Origin: an uncultured Verrucomicrobia subdivision 3 bacterium
GTDB lineage: Bacteria > Verrucomicrobiota > Verrucomicrobiia > Limisphaerales > UBA11358
Length of the DNA: 35,073 nt
Direction of reading: 5' to 3'
Assembly: GCA_903872345.1 (NCBI GenBank)
Contig: CAIQKM010000139.1
Location: forward strand, 1 to 35,073
Shown: positions 1-9,458 of the stretch, in pieces
Position numbering within the stretch: the stretch's first letter is position 1
Layout: each line of letters starts with the position of its first letter
Notes under the pieces: model-generated
Told to the model about the DNA's origin: nothing
The model's input: the letters and a program-made list of their open reading frames with translations, nothing else
The model's database searches: none
Translations under genes and position numbers: made by a program

Positions 1-110
1 CTCCCCGTTGCTCTCCACCCCGCATTGCTGCGACGCAGTTACGGTTCGATACCGCACGGCTCTTCACCGCACAGAAACGGACTCCCACCGTTCTATCCCC
101 TCGCCTTCTC

Positions 111-250
111 AGGCGCACGAGCGCCGGCTTGCAGCCGGCTTTGGGCGTCCATTCCGGCCAAACGGGTGGAAAGGAACAACCGTATGCGACCATCGGGAGT
201 TGATAAGCCGGTCACAGACCGGCGCTCCGGGCTGTGTCCGAATGCGCCCC
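111..250. repeat. Dispersed palindromic element, copy A
   Basis: The core is about 110 bp (119-228). Each end is a hairpin (left GCCGGCTTGCAGCCGGC, right GCCGGTCACAGACCGGC) and the two ends are inverted relative to each other, with GAGCGCCGG on the left and CCGGCGCTC on the right. A second copy in the same orientation lies at 18944-19052 and shares the ends and the inner GAGTTGATAAGCCGG. The flanks AGGCGCA and TGCGCC also mirror each other. This organisation fits a non-autonomous REP/BIME- or MITE-like element. The rest of 1-289 shows no gene I can support. Confidence 0.7.
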
Positions 251-258
251 GCAAAATC

Positions 259-277
259 GGGCGACAAGCTGTCGCCC
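259..277 (-). terminator. Hairpin downstream of trpC
   Basis: An 8-bp stem, GGGCGACA/TGTCGCCC with a 3-nt loop, lies 13 nt past the trpC stop. Read on the minus strand it is followed by GATTTTG, a weak U-tract. It may terminate the prfB-trpC transcript, or it may simply be another interspersed palindrome, since such hairpins are common in this window. Confidence 0.4.
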
Positions 278-289
278 CCCATAGAAAAA

Positions 290-1099
290 TCACCCGCCGA
301 TCAACTCGCGCACCTTGGCGGCGATGTCGCCCTGACGTACGAGTGATTCGCCGACCAGAATGGCGCCGGAACCGCATTTTTTCAAACGCTGCACATCCGC
401 CGGAGTATGAATGCCGCTTTCGGCAACCAGGATGGTGCCGTCCTTGACGCCGGGGGTGGCGAAGAGTTTTGCGGCCAAACGTTCAGTTGTTGCGAGGTCC
501 ACCTTGAAACTTTTCAAATCGCGGTTGTTCACGCCGATCAGCCGGGGGGAAATTTTTAGCGCGCGGTCGAGTTCCGTCTCGTCATGCACCTCCACCAAGA
601 CGGACAGACCGGCTTCGGTTGCGAGCGCATGAAAACGGGCGAGCTGTTCATCGGTCAGAATGGCGACGATCAGGAGAATCGCATCGGCACCCCATTCGAT
701 GGCTTCAAGAATCTGGCGTTTATCAATGATGAAATCCTTGCGCAAGAGCGGCAATTTCACGGCGGCGCGAATCTGGCGCAGATATTCCAGCGAACCTTGG
801 AAAAATTTCTCATCCGTGAGCACGGAAAGGCAGCTTGCCCCGGCGGCTTCGTATTCTTTCGCAATCCGGACGGCGTCGAAGTTCATGCAGATCAGCCCGG
901 CGGAGGGCGAGGCCTTTTTGACCTCGGCGATCAGCCCGATGTTTCCGTGGCGGGGGTGCTGCAGGGCCGCAAAAAAATCACGACTTTCGCCCCGCTCCAG
1001 CAAGGCGTCGCGCAGGTCGCCGGCGGCGATGATCCGTTCCGGCAACAGCGCCACTTCGCGCTGCTTTTGTTCGACGATGGTATCGAGAATGTTTTTCAT
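290..1099 (-). CDS. trpC: Indole-3-glycerol phosphate synthase
   Basis: This 269-residue (beta/alpha)8-barrel protein should close the indole ring in tryptophan biosynthesis, converting CdRP to indole-3-glycerol phosphate in the cytoplasm. Family hallmarks are in order: IAEVKKASPSAG near residue 58 with the catalytic lysine, LLRKDFI near 118, LVEVHDE, VNNRDLKSF and VAESGI in the C-terminal half, then the GAILVGESL phosphate-binding region. Length is normal for a monofunctional TrpC. Its ATG overlaps the prfB stop as ATGA, so translation is probably coupled to prfB. No other trp gene is visible here, so the tryptophan pathway is dispersed in this genome. Confidence 0.96.
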   Translation of the reverse strand: MKNILDTIVEQKQREVALLPERIIAAGDLRDALLERGESRDFFAALQHPRHGNIGLIAEVKKASPSAGLICMNFDAVRIAKEYEAAGASCLSVLTDEKFFQGSLEYLRQIRAAVKLPLLRKDFIIDKRQILEAIEWGADAILLIVAILTDEQLARFHALATEAGLSVLVEVHDETELDRALKISPRLIGVNNRDLKSFKVDLATTERLAAKLFATPGVKDGTILVAESGIHTPADVQRLKKCGSGAILVGESLVRQGDIAAKVRELIGG

Positions 1100-2242
1100 T
1101 CCTCGTCATCCTTCACGCCCTGCATGCGCTTCATGGGACCGCCGGCGCGCAGCCAGCCGTTCACGAAGGGATCCAGTTCGCCATCCATCACGCCCTGGAC
1201 ATTGCTGGTCTCGACGCCGGTGCGGAGGTCCTTGACCATCCGGTAGGGCTGGAAGACGTAGCTGCGAATCTGGTTACCCCAGGAGACGCTGCCTTTGTCG
1301 CCGTAAAAACGTTCCATCTCCGCCTTCTGCGCGTCCACACGCTGGGCGTAGATGCGGGAGAGCAGGAGTTTCATGGCCGTGGCGCGGTTCTGATGCTGCG
1401 AGCGCTGCGTTTGCGAGGCCACGACGAGGCCGGTGGGAATGTGCGTGATACGCACGGCGGTTTCCACCTTGTTCACGTTCTGACCGCCCTTGCCACCGGA
1501 GCGGAAGGTGTCCACGTGAAATTCATTCGGGGGAACCACGATGTCCGAATCGGTTTCCTCGATTTCGGCGATGGTATCGACGCTGGCAAAGCTGGTGTGC
1601 CGGCGTTTGTTGGAGTCAAAGGGGGAAATGCGCACGAGCCGGTGCACGCCGCGCTCGGCCTTGCAGAAACCGTAGGCGTTCTCGCCCTTCACGAGCAGGG
1701 TGGCGCTCTTGATGCCGGCGGTTTCGCCGGTCAGCGCATCGGTGACTTCAACTTCCCAACCGCGCAATTCGAACCAGCGCTGGTACATGCGCAGGAGCAT
1801 GCTGGCCCAGTCGCAGGACTCGGTGCCGCCGGCGCCGGCGTTGATACTCATGATGCAGTTCTTGCGGTCATGGGGGCCGTTGAGAAACAGCTTCAGTTCC
1901 AGCGTTTCGACTTCCTTGAAGAACTTTTCCAAGTCGCGACCGATATCCGTCTCAATCTGCGCCTGGGCGGCGGGCGGCTCGGCCTCGCCCAGCTCGATCA
2001 TCACGCGGCAGTCATCCAGCGTTTTTTCGAGACGCAGGACGGGTTCAATTTTGCCGCGGATGCCCGTGGCTTCGTCAATGGCAACCTGGGCTTTCTCGCG
2101 ATTGTTCCAGAAATTTTCGTCGGCCATGAGGGCCGTCAATTCACCCAACCGTTTTTGCAAGTTGGCAAAGTCAAAGAAACCTCCGCAAGTAGGTGAGCTT
2201 GTCGGCGGCGGTCGCAATCTGGACTTTGGTAACTTCGAACAT
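1096..2242 (-). CDS. prfB: Peptide chain release factor 2 (programmed +1 frameshift)
   Basis: RF2 releases finished peptides at UGA and UAA codons. The gene is read in two frames. It starts at the ATG at 2242-2240, runs 23 codons (MFEVTKVQIATAADKL...) to an in-frame TGA at 2173-2171, and continues in the +1 frame from GAC at 2172 to give about 381 residues. The stop-codon recognition motif SPF (RISPFDSN) and the peptidyl-release GGQ at about residues 252-254 are both intact. The GGQ position agrees with E. coli RF2 (250-252), which supports this start and the frameshift. A conventional start at 2265 in the downstream frame would give a non-homologous N-terminus. No strong Shine-Dalgarno precedes 2242. 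The gene overlaps trpC by four bases. Confidence 0.95.
2170..2184 (-). promoter_or_regulatory. prfB autoregulatory frameshift site
   Basis: On the minus strand the sequence reads CGGAGGTTTCTTTGAC. It holds a Shine-Dalgarno-like GGAGG (2184-2180), a 3-nt spacer, the slippery CTT (2176-2174), the UGA stop (2173-2171) and a following C. This matches the canonical RF2 layout (SD-like element, three bases, CUU UGA C). In the known mechanism, low RF2 lets ribosomes slip +1 at CUU, so RF2 controls its own synthesis. Confidence 0.93.
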
Positions 2243-2331
2243 CGGGGGAAATTATCCAAATGCAAGCCCGGAAGCCAGTCTGGAATGTGGCCCGGGCGCG
2301 AATTTTCCCCGCCCGCGGGGGAAGATTATAT

Positions 2332-3465
2332 TCAGCTTTTGATGGGCGGATTGCGGACCTGCTGCACCCGCCGCCAGACGCGGTAGGCCATCCAGGCGAG
2401 GTCGAGGAGCAGCAACAGGCAGTAGCCCCACACAATGTAATGCCCCGCCAGCCGGGTGCTGTGCCGTTCAAAGAAGTTCATCGGTTCAGCCGCCGGCGCC
2501 GGACCGGACGGGCGCAGTGCCGGACTGGCAGTCGCGACCGGTTGATCCGATACCGGGGCGGCATCGGCCACGCTTTCGGTTGTTGGCGACGGCAATGGAA
2601 CATGCGTCACGGTCCGGTTGGCCACCGGGATCATGATAAGCGGCGCGTTGGATGACACTACCGGGGCATTGGCCGGCGGGGCGGATGGACGCGGGCCCGT
2701 CGGGTGGGCCGCCTCATTGGCCAACGTCGGCAAAATATCAGCCGCCGGAAAACCCATGGGTGAATTTTTTAGAAAAGCGCCAATCGCCGCGCGTTGATCG
2801 AGCGACAACGCCGGGACCGCCGCCAGGGGGGACGACGGACCGATGACCGGCCGGGCGGCCAAGACGAAGCTCTTCGCCTCACCCACATGTCCGTCCGCAA
2901 ACAGCAAGTTGCCCTTAAATCGGTGCAGCGCAATGGTCCAGCGAAATTCCAGCGAACCGTCCGACTGCATCGTGACCTCACCAGCGTCAATATTGCGGTC
3001 GCCGGCCAGCACGGTTTCCGGCTGGAAATAATCCCCGCTCGCATCGGAAAAATAACTAAGATTGGCGGTTTGCAATTTTTCAAAGCGGGAGGCCGCCCGG
3101 CGGGAATCTGCCGGACAAATCAGGATATTGGGGGTCCCCAGTTCGGTGGCCATCGCCTGATACGTGTCCGGAGTGAAATAGATTTCCTGGTTTAACGCAT
3201 TGGGATCCTGCCCGGCATCCGCCGAACCGCCCTGCAAGACCGGTACCTGCAACGGGAACCGGCTGTCGTGATCATGCGCAAACATCTGGTAAGCCAGACC
3301 GATCTGGCCCAGATTGTTGCCGCAAAACGCCATCCGGGCGCGTACCTGCGCCTGGGAAAGCACCGGCAGCAACAGGGCTGCGAGGATGCCGATGATGGCG
3401 ATCACACACAGCAGCTCAATCAAAGTGAAGGCACCGGTTCGGGGCGAAACAGGTGAACTTTTCAT
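2332..3465 (-). CDS. Type II secretion/prepilin-like protein with H-x9-DG motif
   Basis: This 377-residue protein has a class III (prepilin) signal: a short basic leader, then GA|FTLIELL with Glu17 at the +5 position, and a hydrophobic helix to about residue 37. Such proteins are processed by prepilin peptidase. An H-x9-DG motif ([12 protein letters not shown]) sits mid-protein. This motif is typical of the large prepilin-like families of Verrucomicrobia and Planctomycetes, whose function is mostly unknown. Unusually, a Pro/Ala-rich stretch (about 225-325) leads to a second membrane helix near the C-terminus ([19 protein letters not shown]), so both ends may be membrane anchored. Whether it acts in pili, secretion or surface structure cannot be told from sequence. 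Confidence 0.8.
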   Translation of the reverse strand: MKSSPVSPRTGAFTLIELLCVIAIIGILAALLLPVLSQAQVRARMAFCGNNLGQIGLAYQMFAHDHDSRFPLQVPVLQGGSADAGQDPNALNQEIYFTPDTYQAMATELGTPNILICPADSRRAASRFEKLQTANLSYFSDASGDYFQPETVLAGDRNIDAGEVTMQSDGSLEFRWTIALHRFKGNLLFADGHVGEAKSFVLAARPVIGPSSPLAAVPALSLDQRAAIGAFLKNSPMGFPAADILPTLANEAAHPTGPRPSAPPANAPVVSSNAPLIMIPVANRTVTHVPLPSPTTESVADAAPVSDQPVATASPALRPSGPAPAAEPMNFFERHSTRLAGHYIVWGYCLLLLLDLAWMAYRVWRRVQQVRNPPIKS

Positions 3466-3517
3466 GGTAATGAAACATGAGCATATCCCGTTCCAACTGA
3501 TTTTTTCAGGGAAAATC

Positions 3518-3533
3518 GCGGATTATAATCCGC
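3518..3533 (-). promoter_or_regulatory. Perfect palindrome with TATAAT upstream of prepilin gene
   Basis: GCGGATTATAATCCGC is a perfect 16-bp palindrome about 55 bp before the prepilin start. It contains TATAAT, a consensus -10 box. No convincing -35 box is found at 16-18 bp. It could be a promoter core with an overlapping operator. Confidence 0.4.
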
Positions 3534-3556
3534 CAAAGGGGCTAACCGGTGCAATT

Positions 3557-3583
3557 TTCACGCCCAGTGCGTGAAGTTCACGC
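3557..3583. promoter_or_regulatory. Triplicated heptamer TTCACGC / GCGTGAA
   Basis: TTCACGC (3557), its complement GCGTGAA (3569) and TTCACGC again (3577) lie within 27 bp. Any two adjacent copies form an inverted repeat. The cluster is about 90 bp upstream of the prepilin start and could bind a dimeric regulator. No regulator is identified. The rest of 3584-3738 shows no gene. Confidence 0.3.
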
Positions 3584-3738
3584 GCTTAAATCATCACCAG
3601 CAGCTCGGCATTGATCACCGGCCCGGTATAAAACAACTTCATGGAAGGAGGAACTGAAGGGGAAAAAATCAGCCAAGCCGACAGTCAAAAAATGTACCCC
3701 GGTGAACCGCACGCGGATCACCGGCAGACCGACCAACC

Positions 3739-4326
3739 TCAATGACCGGCGGGCGCGGCGGCCTGGCTCATGACCATGATAATCAAAATAATGATGATTA
3801 CGGCCGCCGCAATGCCACCGATGAGAAAGTAAAAATTGACCTTGTTCTTCTTTTTGGTGAAGACGGTATTGGTGTCGAACGTCGTCGTGCGCGCCCCGCC
3901 CTGTTCCAGTTGCTCCAACGAAACTCCGCGCGGAATGACCAGCGTGGCGTCCATCTGCTGTTTCTTCTGGGCCGGCGCCGGTGCGGCGGACGAAGCGGCG
4001 GGAGCCGGTGCGGGAGCCGCCGAGGGGGCGGGCAGCGGGGTGCCGTCATCGATCTTCAATTCCACCTGACCGAAACGGAGGGTCTGGCCGGGCTTGAGCA
4101 CGGCTTCCGTGATCTTTTCGTTATTGATGAAGGTGCCGTTGGTGGAACCAATGTCGCGGATGACAATGTCGGATCCGCGCAAAATAATTTCCGCGTGATG
4201 GCTGGAAACCGACGCGTCGGCGATGTGAAAGGTATTATCTTCAACGCGACCCACCGTGGTGCGTTCGATGATGAGCTCAAACGTCCGGCCCGTCATGCCC
4301 TGATTTAAGATAACTAGTTTCGACAT
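3739..4326 (-). CDS. FHA-domain membrane protein
   Basis: This 195-residue protein has an N-terminal forkhead-associated domain (about 5-92), which in this family binds phosphothreonine peptides. The conserved residues are present: Gly26-Arg27, Ser42-His44, and the GSTNGTFIN loop near 60-68. An Ala/Pro linker (about 98-120) follows, then a polar segment and one strong membrane helix (about 165-188) with a short tail, so the FHA domain is probably cytoplasmic and the protein C-terminally anchored. FHA proteins usually act with Ser/Thr kinases or secretion machinery. Neither is encoded next door, so the partner is unknown. It is transcribed in the same direction as carA upstream and the prepilin gene downstream. 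Confidence 0.85.
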   Translation of the reverse strand: MSKLVILNQGMTGRTFELIIERTTVGRVEDNTFHIADASVSSHHAEIILRGSDIVIRDIGSTNGTFINNEKITEAVLKPGQTLRFGQVELKIDDGTPLPAPSAAPAPAPAASSAAPAPAQKKQQMDATLVIPRGVSLEQLEQGGARTTTFDTNTVFTKKKNKVNFYFLIGGIAAAVIIIILIIMVMSQAAAPAGH

Positions 4327-4385
4327 AGCTTCCTTGCGATTATGGTCTGGACGGGTTTCAAGTCAAACGGAAATCGTCAAATCCT

Positions 4386-5546
<1,161 letters not shown>

Positions 5547-5577
5547 ATGTCGAACAGCATAATTTTTTACGGACGCG

Positions 5578-5604
5578 GGTTCAAGCGTGAACCTTTTTGC
5601 TTTT
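5578..5604 (+). other. Terminator-like hairpin in the carA/SRPBCC divergent region
   Basis: GGTTCA-AGCG-TGAACC is followed on the plus strand by TTTTTGCTTTT. It looks like an intrinsic terminator but sits just ahead of the plus-strand SRPBCC gene, with no plus-strand gene immediately upstream. It could be an attenuator, a block to antisense transcription, or an operator. Confidence 0.35.
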
Positions 5605-5633
5605 GCAGATTTTTACGGCATAGTCATCCCGGC

Positions 5634-6092
5634 ATGACAACGCACATCTTTGAAACCGAGCTCTGGCTGCCCGTGCCCCGGGAGCAGGTGTTCCCGTTTT
5701 TTGCCGATGCGCGCAAGCTGGAGAGCATTACGCCGCCGTGGCTGAATTTTCACGTCATCACCCCCGGTGAAATCCCCATGGGCGCCGGCACCCTAATTGA
5801 TTACCGGCTGCGCATCCATGGCCTGCCGGTCAGGTGGCGCACGGAAATCGCGGTCTGGGAACCGCCGTTCCGGTTCGTGGACCGGCAACTGCGCGGCCCG
5901 TATCGCCAGTGGGTGCATACCCATGTATTCGAAGAACAAAATGGCGGCACGCGCTGTCGGGATCACGTGGCCTACGCCGTGCCCGGCGGCGCGCTGGTGA
6001 ACCGGCTGTTTGTCCGCCGGGATGTGGAAAAGATTTTCGCCTACCGTGCCGCCGCCCTGAAAAAACATTTCGGCGGGGCGGCCAAAATTTAA
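5634..6092 (+). CDS. SRPBCC-family (START-like) ligand-binding protein
   Basis: This 152-residue protein has the pattern of the polyketide cyclase/dehydrase SRPBCC group: an N-terminal strand with LPVPREQVFPFFADARKLE, then ITPPWLNFHV, GTLIDYRLRIHGLPVRWRTEI, and a closing C-terminal helix. Proteins of this group form a deep hydrophobic pocket for lipids or aromatic ligands. The substrate here is unknown. The start is placed at 5634 because homology-like sequence begins there; the open frame extends far upstream antisense to carA. A SOUL-family gene follows after five bases, so the two are probably co-transcribed. Confidence 0.8.
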   Translation: MTTHIFETELWLPVPREQVFPFFADARKLESITPPWLNFHVITPGEIPMGAGTLIDYRLRIHGLPVRWRTEIAVWEPPFRFVDRQLRGPYRQWVHTHVFEEQNGGTRCRDHVAYAVPGGALVNRLFVRRDVEKIFAYRAAALKKHFGGAAKI

Positions 6093-6097
6093 AAAAC

Positions 6098-6676
6098 ATG
6101 AAGGTCACTTTTATCATTCTGGGGCTCGCCGGCCTGGTGGCGCTGGTATTCTGCGGCTGCGCCGCCGTGCGCGCCGGTTATAAATCCGCGCCCTATCAGG
6201 TCATCCGCACGGATGGAAAATTTGAACTGCGCGACTATCCCGATCTCGTCCTGGTGGAAACGCGCAGCCAGGGGGCGGATAACAGTTTCATGCGCCTGTT
6301 TCATTACATTGGCGGACAAAACGCCGCCTCCAAAAAAATTTCCATGACCACGCCGGTATTTATGGCCGGAGAAAACACCAATGTCACCATGGCGTTTGTG
6401 CTGCCGGCGAATATGCCCCTGGAAAACGCCCCCCAGCCGGCGGACCCCGGCGTAACCCTCAAAAAAGTTCCCGCCGGCCGTTTTGCCGTGCTGCGATTCA
6501 GCGGCGGCCGCAGCACCGAACACGAATCGGTCGCCAGGGCGCGCCTGCAAGCCTGGCTTGGGCGGCAGCACCTCACGACCGCGGGCGGGCCGGTTTACGG
6601 TTATTTTGATCCGCCGTGGACGCCTTCCTTCCTCCGCCGCAACGAGTTGATGCTCCGCCTCGCCGCCGGCCAATGA
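6098..6676 (+). CDS. SOUL-family heme-binding-like protein, exported or membrane-anchored
   Basis: This 192-residue protein belongs to the SOUL family, named for heme-binding vertebrate proteins. The hallmark segment SKKISMTTPVF is at about residues 78-88, preceded by YQVIRTDGKFELRDYPD and followed by FAVLRFSG and GYFDPPWTPSFLRRNE. The first 24 residues form a hydrophobic signal ending in FCGC, which could be a poor lipobox, so export is likely and lipidation uncertain. Its ATG lies 5 nt after the SRPBCC stop. The true ligand of bacterial SOUL proteins is unsettled. The distance to the heme synthesis genes here does not argue strongly for heme. Confidence 0.82.
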   Translation: MKVTFIILGLAGLVALVFCGCAAVRAGYKSAPYQVIRTDGKFELRDYPDLVLVETRSQGADNSFMRLFHYIGGQNAASKKISMTTPVFMAGENTNVTMAFVLPANMPLENAPQPADPGVTLKKVPAGRFAVLRFSGGRSTEHESVARARLQAWLGRQHLTTAGGPVYGYFDPPWTPSFLRRNELMLRLAAGQ

Positions 6677-6725
6677 TTTCACTTGCACCCCGGCAAACGG
6701 TTGTTACGATACCGTGACAATTTAT

Positions 6726-6755
6726 CCGCCGGGCACGGCGGGTTTTTCTTTTTTT
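6726..6755 (+). terminator. Rho-independent terminator after the SOUL gene
   Basis: CCGCC, loop GGGCAC and GGCGG are followed by a T-rich run (TTTTTCTTTTTTT), about 50 nt past the stop codon. It separates the SRPBCC-SOUL unit from prs. Confidence 0.75.
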
Positions 6756-6781
6756 AACCGGCAGAAACATCATTTTTACCT

Positions 6782-7726
6782 GTGAAAGTTTTCAGCGGCA
6801 CCGCAAATCAGCCTTTGGCTCGCGCCATCTGCAAATCCATCAACATTGAACTCGGCAAGTGCAGCATCACGCCGTTTCCCGATGGCGAGACCTTCGTGAA
6901 AATCGAGGAGAACGTGCGCGGCGAGGATATTTTCATCATCCAGCCGACCTCCCCGCCCACCAATCACAATTTGATGGAGCTGTTCATCATGATTGACGCG
7001 CTCCGCCGCGCCAGCGCCACGCGCATCACCGCCGTGCTCCCTTTCTACGGCTATGCCCGGCAGGACCGCAAAGACCAGCCCCGCGTACCCATCACCGCCA
7101 AGCTCGTCGCCAACCTGCTGGTCGCCTCCGGCGTGAACCGCGTGCTGACCATGGACCTCCATGCCCAGCAAATTCAGGGCTTTTTTGACATTCCGGTGGA
7201 TCACTTGTACGCCGCCCCGGTGATGTATGAATATTTGAAGACGAAAAAGCTGAAAGACCTCGTGGTTGTCAGCCCCGATGCCGGCGGCATCAAGATGGCC
7301 CACGCCTATTCCCAGACCCTCGGGGCCGAACTCGCAATTGTGGCCAAGCGCCGCAAGAGCGCCACGGAAGTGGAATCCGTGGCGGTGATTGGCGATATTG
7401 AAGGGAAAAATGTGCTTTTGGTGGATGATTTGACCGAAACCGCCGGCACCCTGACCACCGCCGCCGCCGTCCTCAAGAAGAAGGGCGCGCTTCAGGTAAT
7501 GGCCTGTGTTTCCCACGCCCTGCTGAACGATGTGGGGGTCGAAAGATTGCGTAATTCTGTTATTGACGAGTTGATAACAACTGATACAGTTCAACGCCCG
7601 GCTATTGACGGCGTCAAAATTACCACGCTGACGGTCGCCGGGCTTTTGGGCGAGGCCATCAAGCGAATTCATAATAATTCGTCGGTTAACTCGCTCTTTG
7701 AATTCAAAGGCGGGCGCACCAGTTAA
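6782..7726 (+). CDS. prs: Ribose-phosphate pyrophosphokinase (PRPP synthetase)
   Basis: This 314-residue enzyme makes PRPP from ribose 5-phosphate and ATP for purine, pyrimidine, histidine, tryptophan and NAD synthesis. The ATP-binding segment YARQDRKD is at about 91-98, the divalent-metal/PP-binding region MDLHAQQIQGFF at 124-135, and the PRPP loop VDDLTETAGTL at 214-224 (the usual form is DDIIDTAGT, so two positions are conservative variants). The start is GTG at 6782, which places the conserved KVFSGTAN at the N-terminus. No ATG is available nearby. It heads a run of translation genes (rplY, pth, rpsF, ssb, rplI), a common bacterial arrangement for prs-ctc-pth. Confidence 0.95.
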   Translation: MKVFSGTANQPLARAICKSINIELGKCSITPFPDGETFVKIEENVRGEDIFIIQPTSPPTNHNLMELFIMIDALRRASATRITAVLPFYGYARQDRKDQPRVPITAKLVANLLVASGVNRVLTMDLHAQQIQGFFDIPVDHLYAAPVMYEYLKTKKLKDLVVVSPDAGGIKMAHAYSQTLGAELAIVAKRRKSATEVESVAVIGDIEGKNVLLVDDLTETAGTLTTAAAVLKKKGALQVMACVSHALLNDVGVERLRNSVIDELITTDTVQRPAIDGVKITTLTVAGLLGEAIKRIHNNSSVNSLFEFKGGRTS

Positions 7727-7756
7727 GCGCCGGCCGGAAAATAAAAAATTTATAAA

Positions 7757-8515
7757 ATGAAATCAGTCTCGTTGAAAGCCTATGCGCGTACTCAAGTGCA
7801 GCGCGCCGAAGTCAAAAAATTGCGCGCCACCGGTCGCGTGCCCGCCACCATTTATGGTCGCCAGGCCCAGCCGCAGAACATCGAAGTGGTTGGCGAGGAA
7901 ATTTGCGACCTGCTGAATCATTCCGCCACGGAAAACCTGCTCGTGGACCTCGCGGTGCAAAACGACCCCCGCTCCCAGCGCCTCGCGCTGCTGCAGGAAG
8001 TCCAGCATCATCCGCTCACCGGCAAGGTCATCCATGTGGATTTCCATGAAGTGGCCGAAAACGAGAAGGTCACCGTGCTCGTGCCCGTTGAAACCGTCGG
8101 CGAACCCGCCGGCGTCAAGAACGGCGGCGGCACCCTCGAACACGTGCTGTTCAAGCTCAAGGTGCGCAGCCTGCCGAAGGATCTCCCCGAGGCCATCGTC
8201 ATTGATGTCTCGCCGCTGGAAATCGGCAAGTCCATTCATATTGGCGAAGTGCCCGTGCCCGCCGGGGTTGTCATCATGGGCGACAAGCACCTGACCGTCG
8301 TCTCCGTCGCCGCTCCGCGCGCCGAAGAAGAAACCACGGCCACCGCCGAAGGCGCCAAGACCGCCGGCGATGTGGAAATGACCAAGGAAAAGAAGGAAGA
8401 CGGCACCGAAGGCGCCGCTTCGGCCAAGGCGGGCGACAAGAAGGCCGATGCGAAGGCCGGCGACAAGAAGGCGGATGCCAAGCCCGAAGCGAAGGCCGAC
8501 GCCAAGAAGAAGTAA
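7757..8515 (+). CDS. rplY: 50S ribosomal protein L25/general stress protein Ctc
   Basis: L25 binds 5S rRNA. This 252-residue form is the long (TL5/Ctc) type: an N-terminal L25 beta-barrel (about 1-95, with RVPATIYG and VIHVDF), a C-terminal TL5 domain (about 96-185, with LPEAIVIDVSPLEIGKSIHI), then a 65-residue Lys/Ala/Asp-rich tail. The tail holds two tandem nine-residue repeats (AGDKKADAK) and is probably disordered. The gene lies 30 nt after prs and 30 nt before pth. Confidence 0.93.
   Translation: MKSVSLKAYARTQVQRAEVKKLRATGRVPATIYGRQAQPQNIEVVGEEICDLLNHSATENLLVDLAVQNDPRSQRLALLQEVQHHPLTGKVIHVDFHEVAENEKVTVLVPVETVGEPAGVKNGGGTLEHVLFKLKVRSLPKDLPEAIVIDVSPLEIGKSIHIGEVPVPAGVVIMGDKHLTVVSVAAPRAEEETTATAEGAKTAGDVEMTKEKKEDGTEGAASAKAGDKKADAKAGDKKADAKPEAKADAKKK
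8429..8482 (+). repeat. Tandem 27-bp repeat in the rplY tail
   Basis: Two adjacent 27-bp units encode AGDKKADAK twice. The copies differ mainly at third codon positions, which suggests an older duplication held by selection on the charged tail. Confidence 0.7.
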
Positions 8516-8545
8516 TTTTCCGGGCGGCATTGACCGCCCCCGCGC

Positions 8546-9145
8546 ATGGACCCGGTGTACCTTATTGTGGGATTGGGCAATCCCGGCGCGGAATACGCAA
8601 AAACCCGTCACAATGCCGGTTTTTTGCTCGTGGAATCACTGGCCGTCCGCTGGCAGGCGGATTGGACCAACGAACGCAAGTTCAGCGCCCAGGTGGCCCG
8701 GGGCGAACGACAGGGCCGGAAGTTTTTGCTGGCCCGGCCGCAGACGTTCATGAATTTGAGCGGGGAAGCGGTCGGCGCACTGGTGAAGTTTTATCAGTTG
8801 CCCCCGGCACAGTTGCTGGTGGCGGTGGATGATGCGGATTTGCCGCTCGGAGAAATCCGGCTGCGGCCCGGCGGTGGCAGCGGCGGCCATCACGGGCTGG
8901 AATCCATCACCCAGCATCTCGGCACCCGGGAATACGCCCGGCTGAGAATCGGCATTGGCCGGAAAAATGAAGTGCGGCAGATCACCGGGCATGTGCTCGG
9001 CAGGTTTGACGCCGCTGAAAGCGCGGTGCTGGAAAAAGTTTTGGAACGGGCGGCTGGCCAGCTTGAGTGCTGGTTAAGTGCCGGATTGCAGAAGGCAATG
9101 AGTCAATTTAACGGGGTCGTGAACCCCACGAACGAAGAAAAATGA
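8546..9145 (+). CDS. pth: Peptidyl-tRNA hydrolase
   Basis: This 199-residue enzyme recycles tRNA from prematurely released peptidyl-tRNA. N-terminal IVGLGNPGAEYAKTRHNAGF carries the catalytic histidine, FMNLSG holds the substrate-binding asparagine, VDDADLPLG the catalytic aspartate, and GGGSGGHHGLESI the glycine-rich motif. Length is typical. Its stop overlaps the rpsF start (ATGA), so the two are translationally coupled. Confidence 0.95.
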   Translation: MDPVYLIVGLGNPGAEYAKTRHNAGFLLVESLAVRWQADWTNERKFSAQVARGERQGRKFLLARPQTFMNLSGEAVGALVKFYQLPPAQLLVAVDDADLPLGEIRLRPGGGSGGHHGLESITQHLGTREYARLRIGIGRKNEVRQITGHVLGRFDAAESAVLEKVLERAAGQLECWLSAGLQKAMSQFNGVVNPTNEEK

Positions 9146-9447
9146 AAAAATACGAAGGTCTGTTCATCCTGAATCTGGCAGGACGCGAAGAAGGTATCAA
9201 AGATGCCCTCGACAAGATTTCCACCGAAATCACCGCCGCCGGCGGCAAGGTCGAAACCGTCCAGAAAATGGACAAGAAGGCTTTTGCCCGCATCGCGGAC
9301 AAGCGCCACACGTCCGGCTTCTATGCCAACGTGATTTTTGACGGCACCCCGGCCATCATCGCCACGCTCCAGAAGAAGTTCTCCCTGAACGAAGACGTTT
9401 TCCGCGTCCTGTTCACCCTGGCGCCCGCGCCCAAAGTCGCCGCCTGA
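9142..9447 (+). CDS. rpsF: 30S ribosomal protein S6
   Basis: This 101-residue S6 family protein begins KKYEGLFILN and has the conserved KRHTSGFYANVIFDG segment followed by VFRVLFTLA. S6 binds the central domain of 16S rRNA with S18. It overlaps pth by four bases and is followed by ssb after 11 nt. This matches the common rpsF-ssb pairing, but rpsR (S18) does not follow ssb here. Confidence 0.93.
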   Translation: MKKYEGLFILNLAGREEGIKDALDKISTEITAAGGKVETVQKMDKKAFARIADKRHTSGFYANVIFDGTPAIIATLQKKFSLNEDVFRVLFTLAPAPKVAA

Positions 9448-9458
9448 TTTTTCCGGTT

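Noticed and set aside
8..447. Several open frames at the left edge
   Set aside because: They run across the palindromic element and the end of trpC and look like translated repeat sequence.
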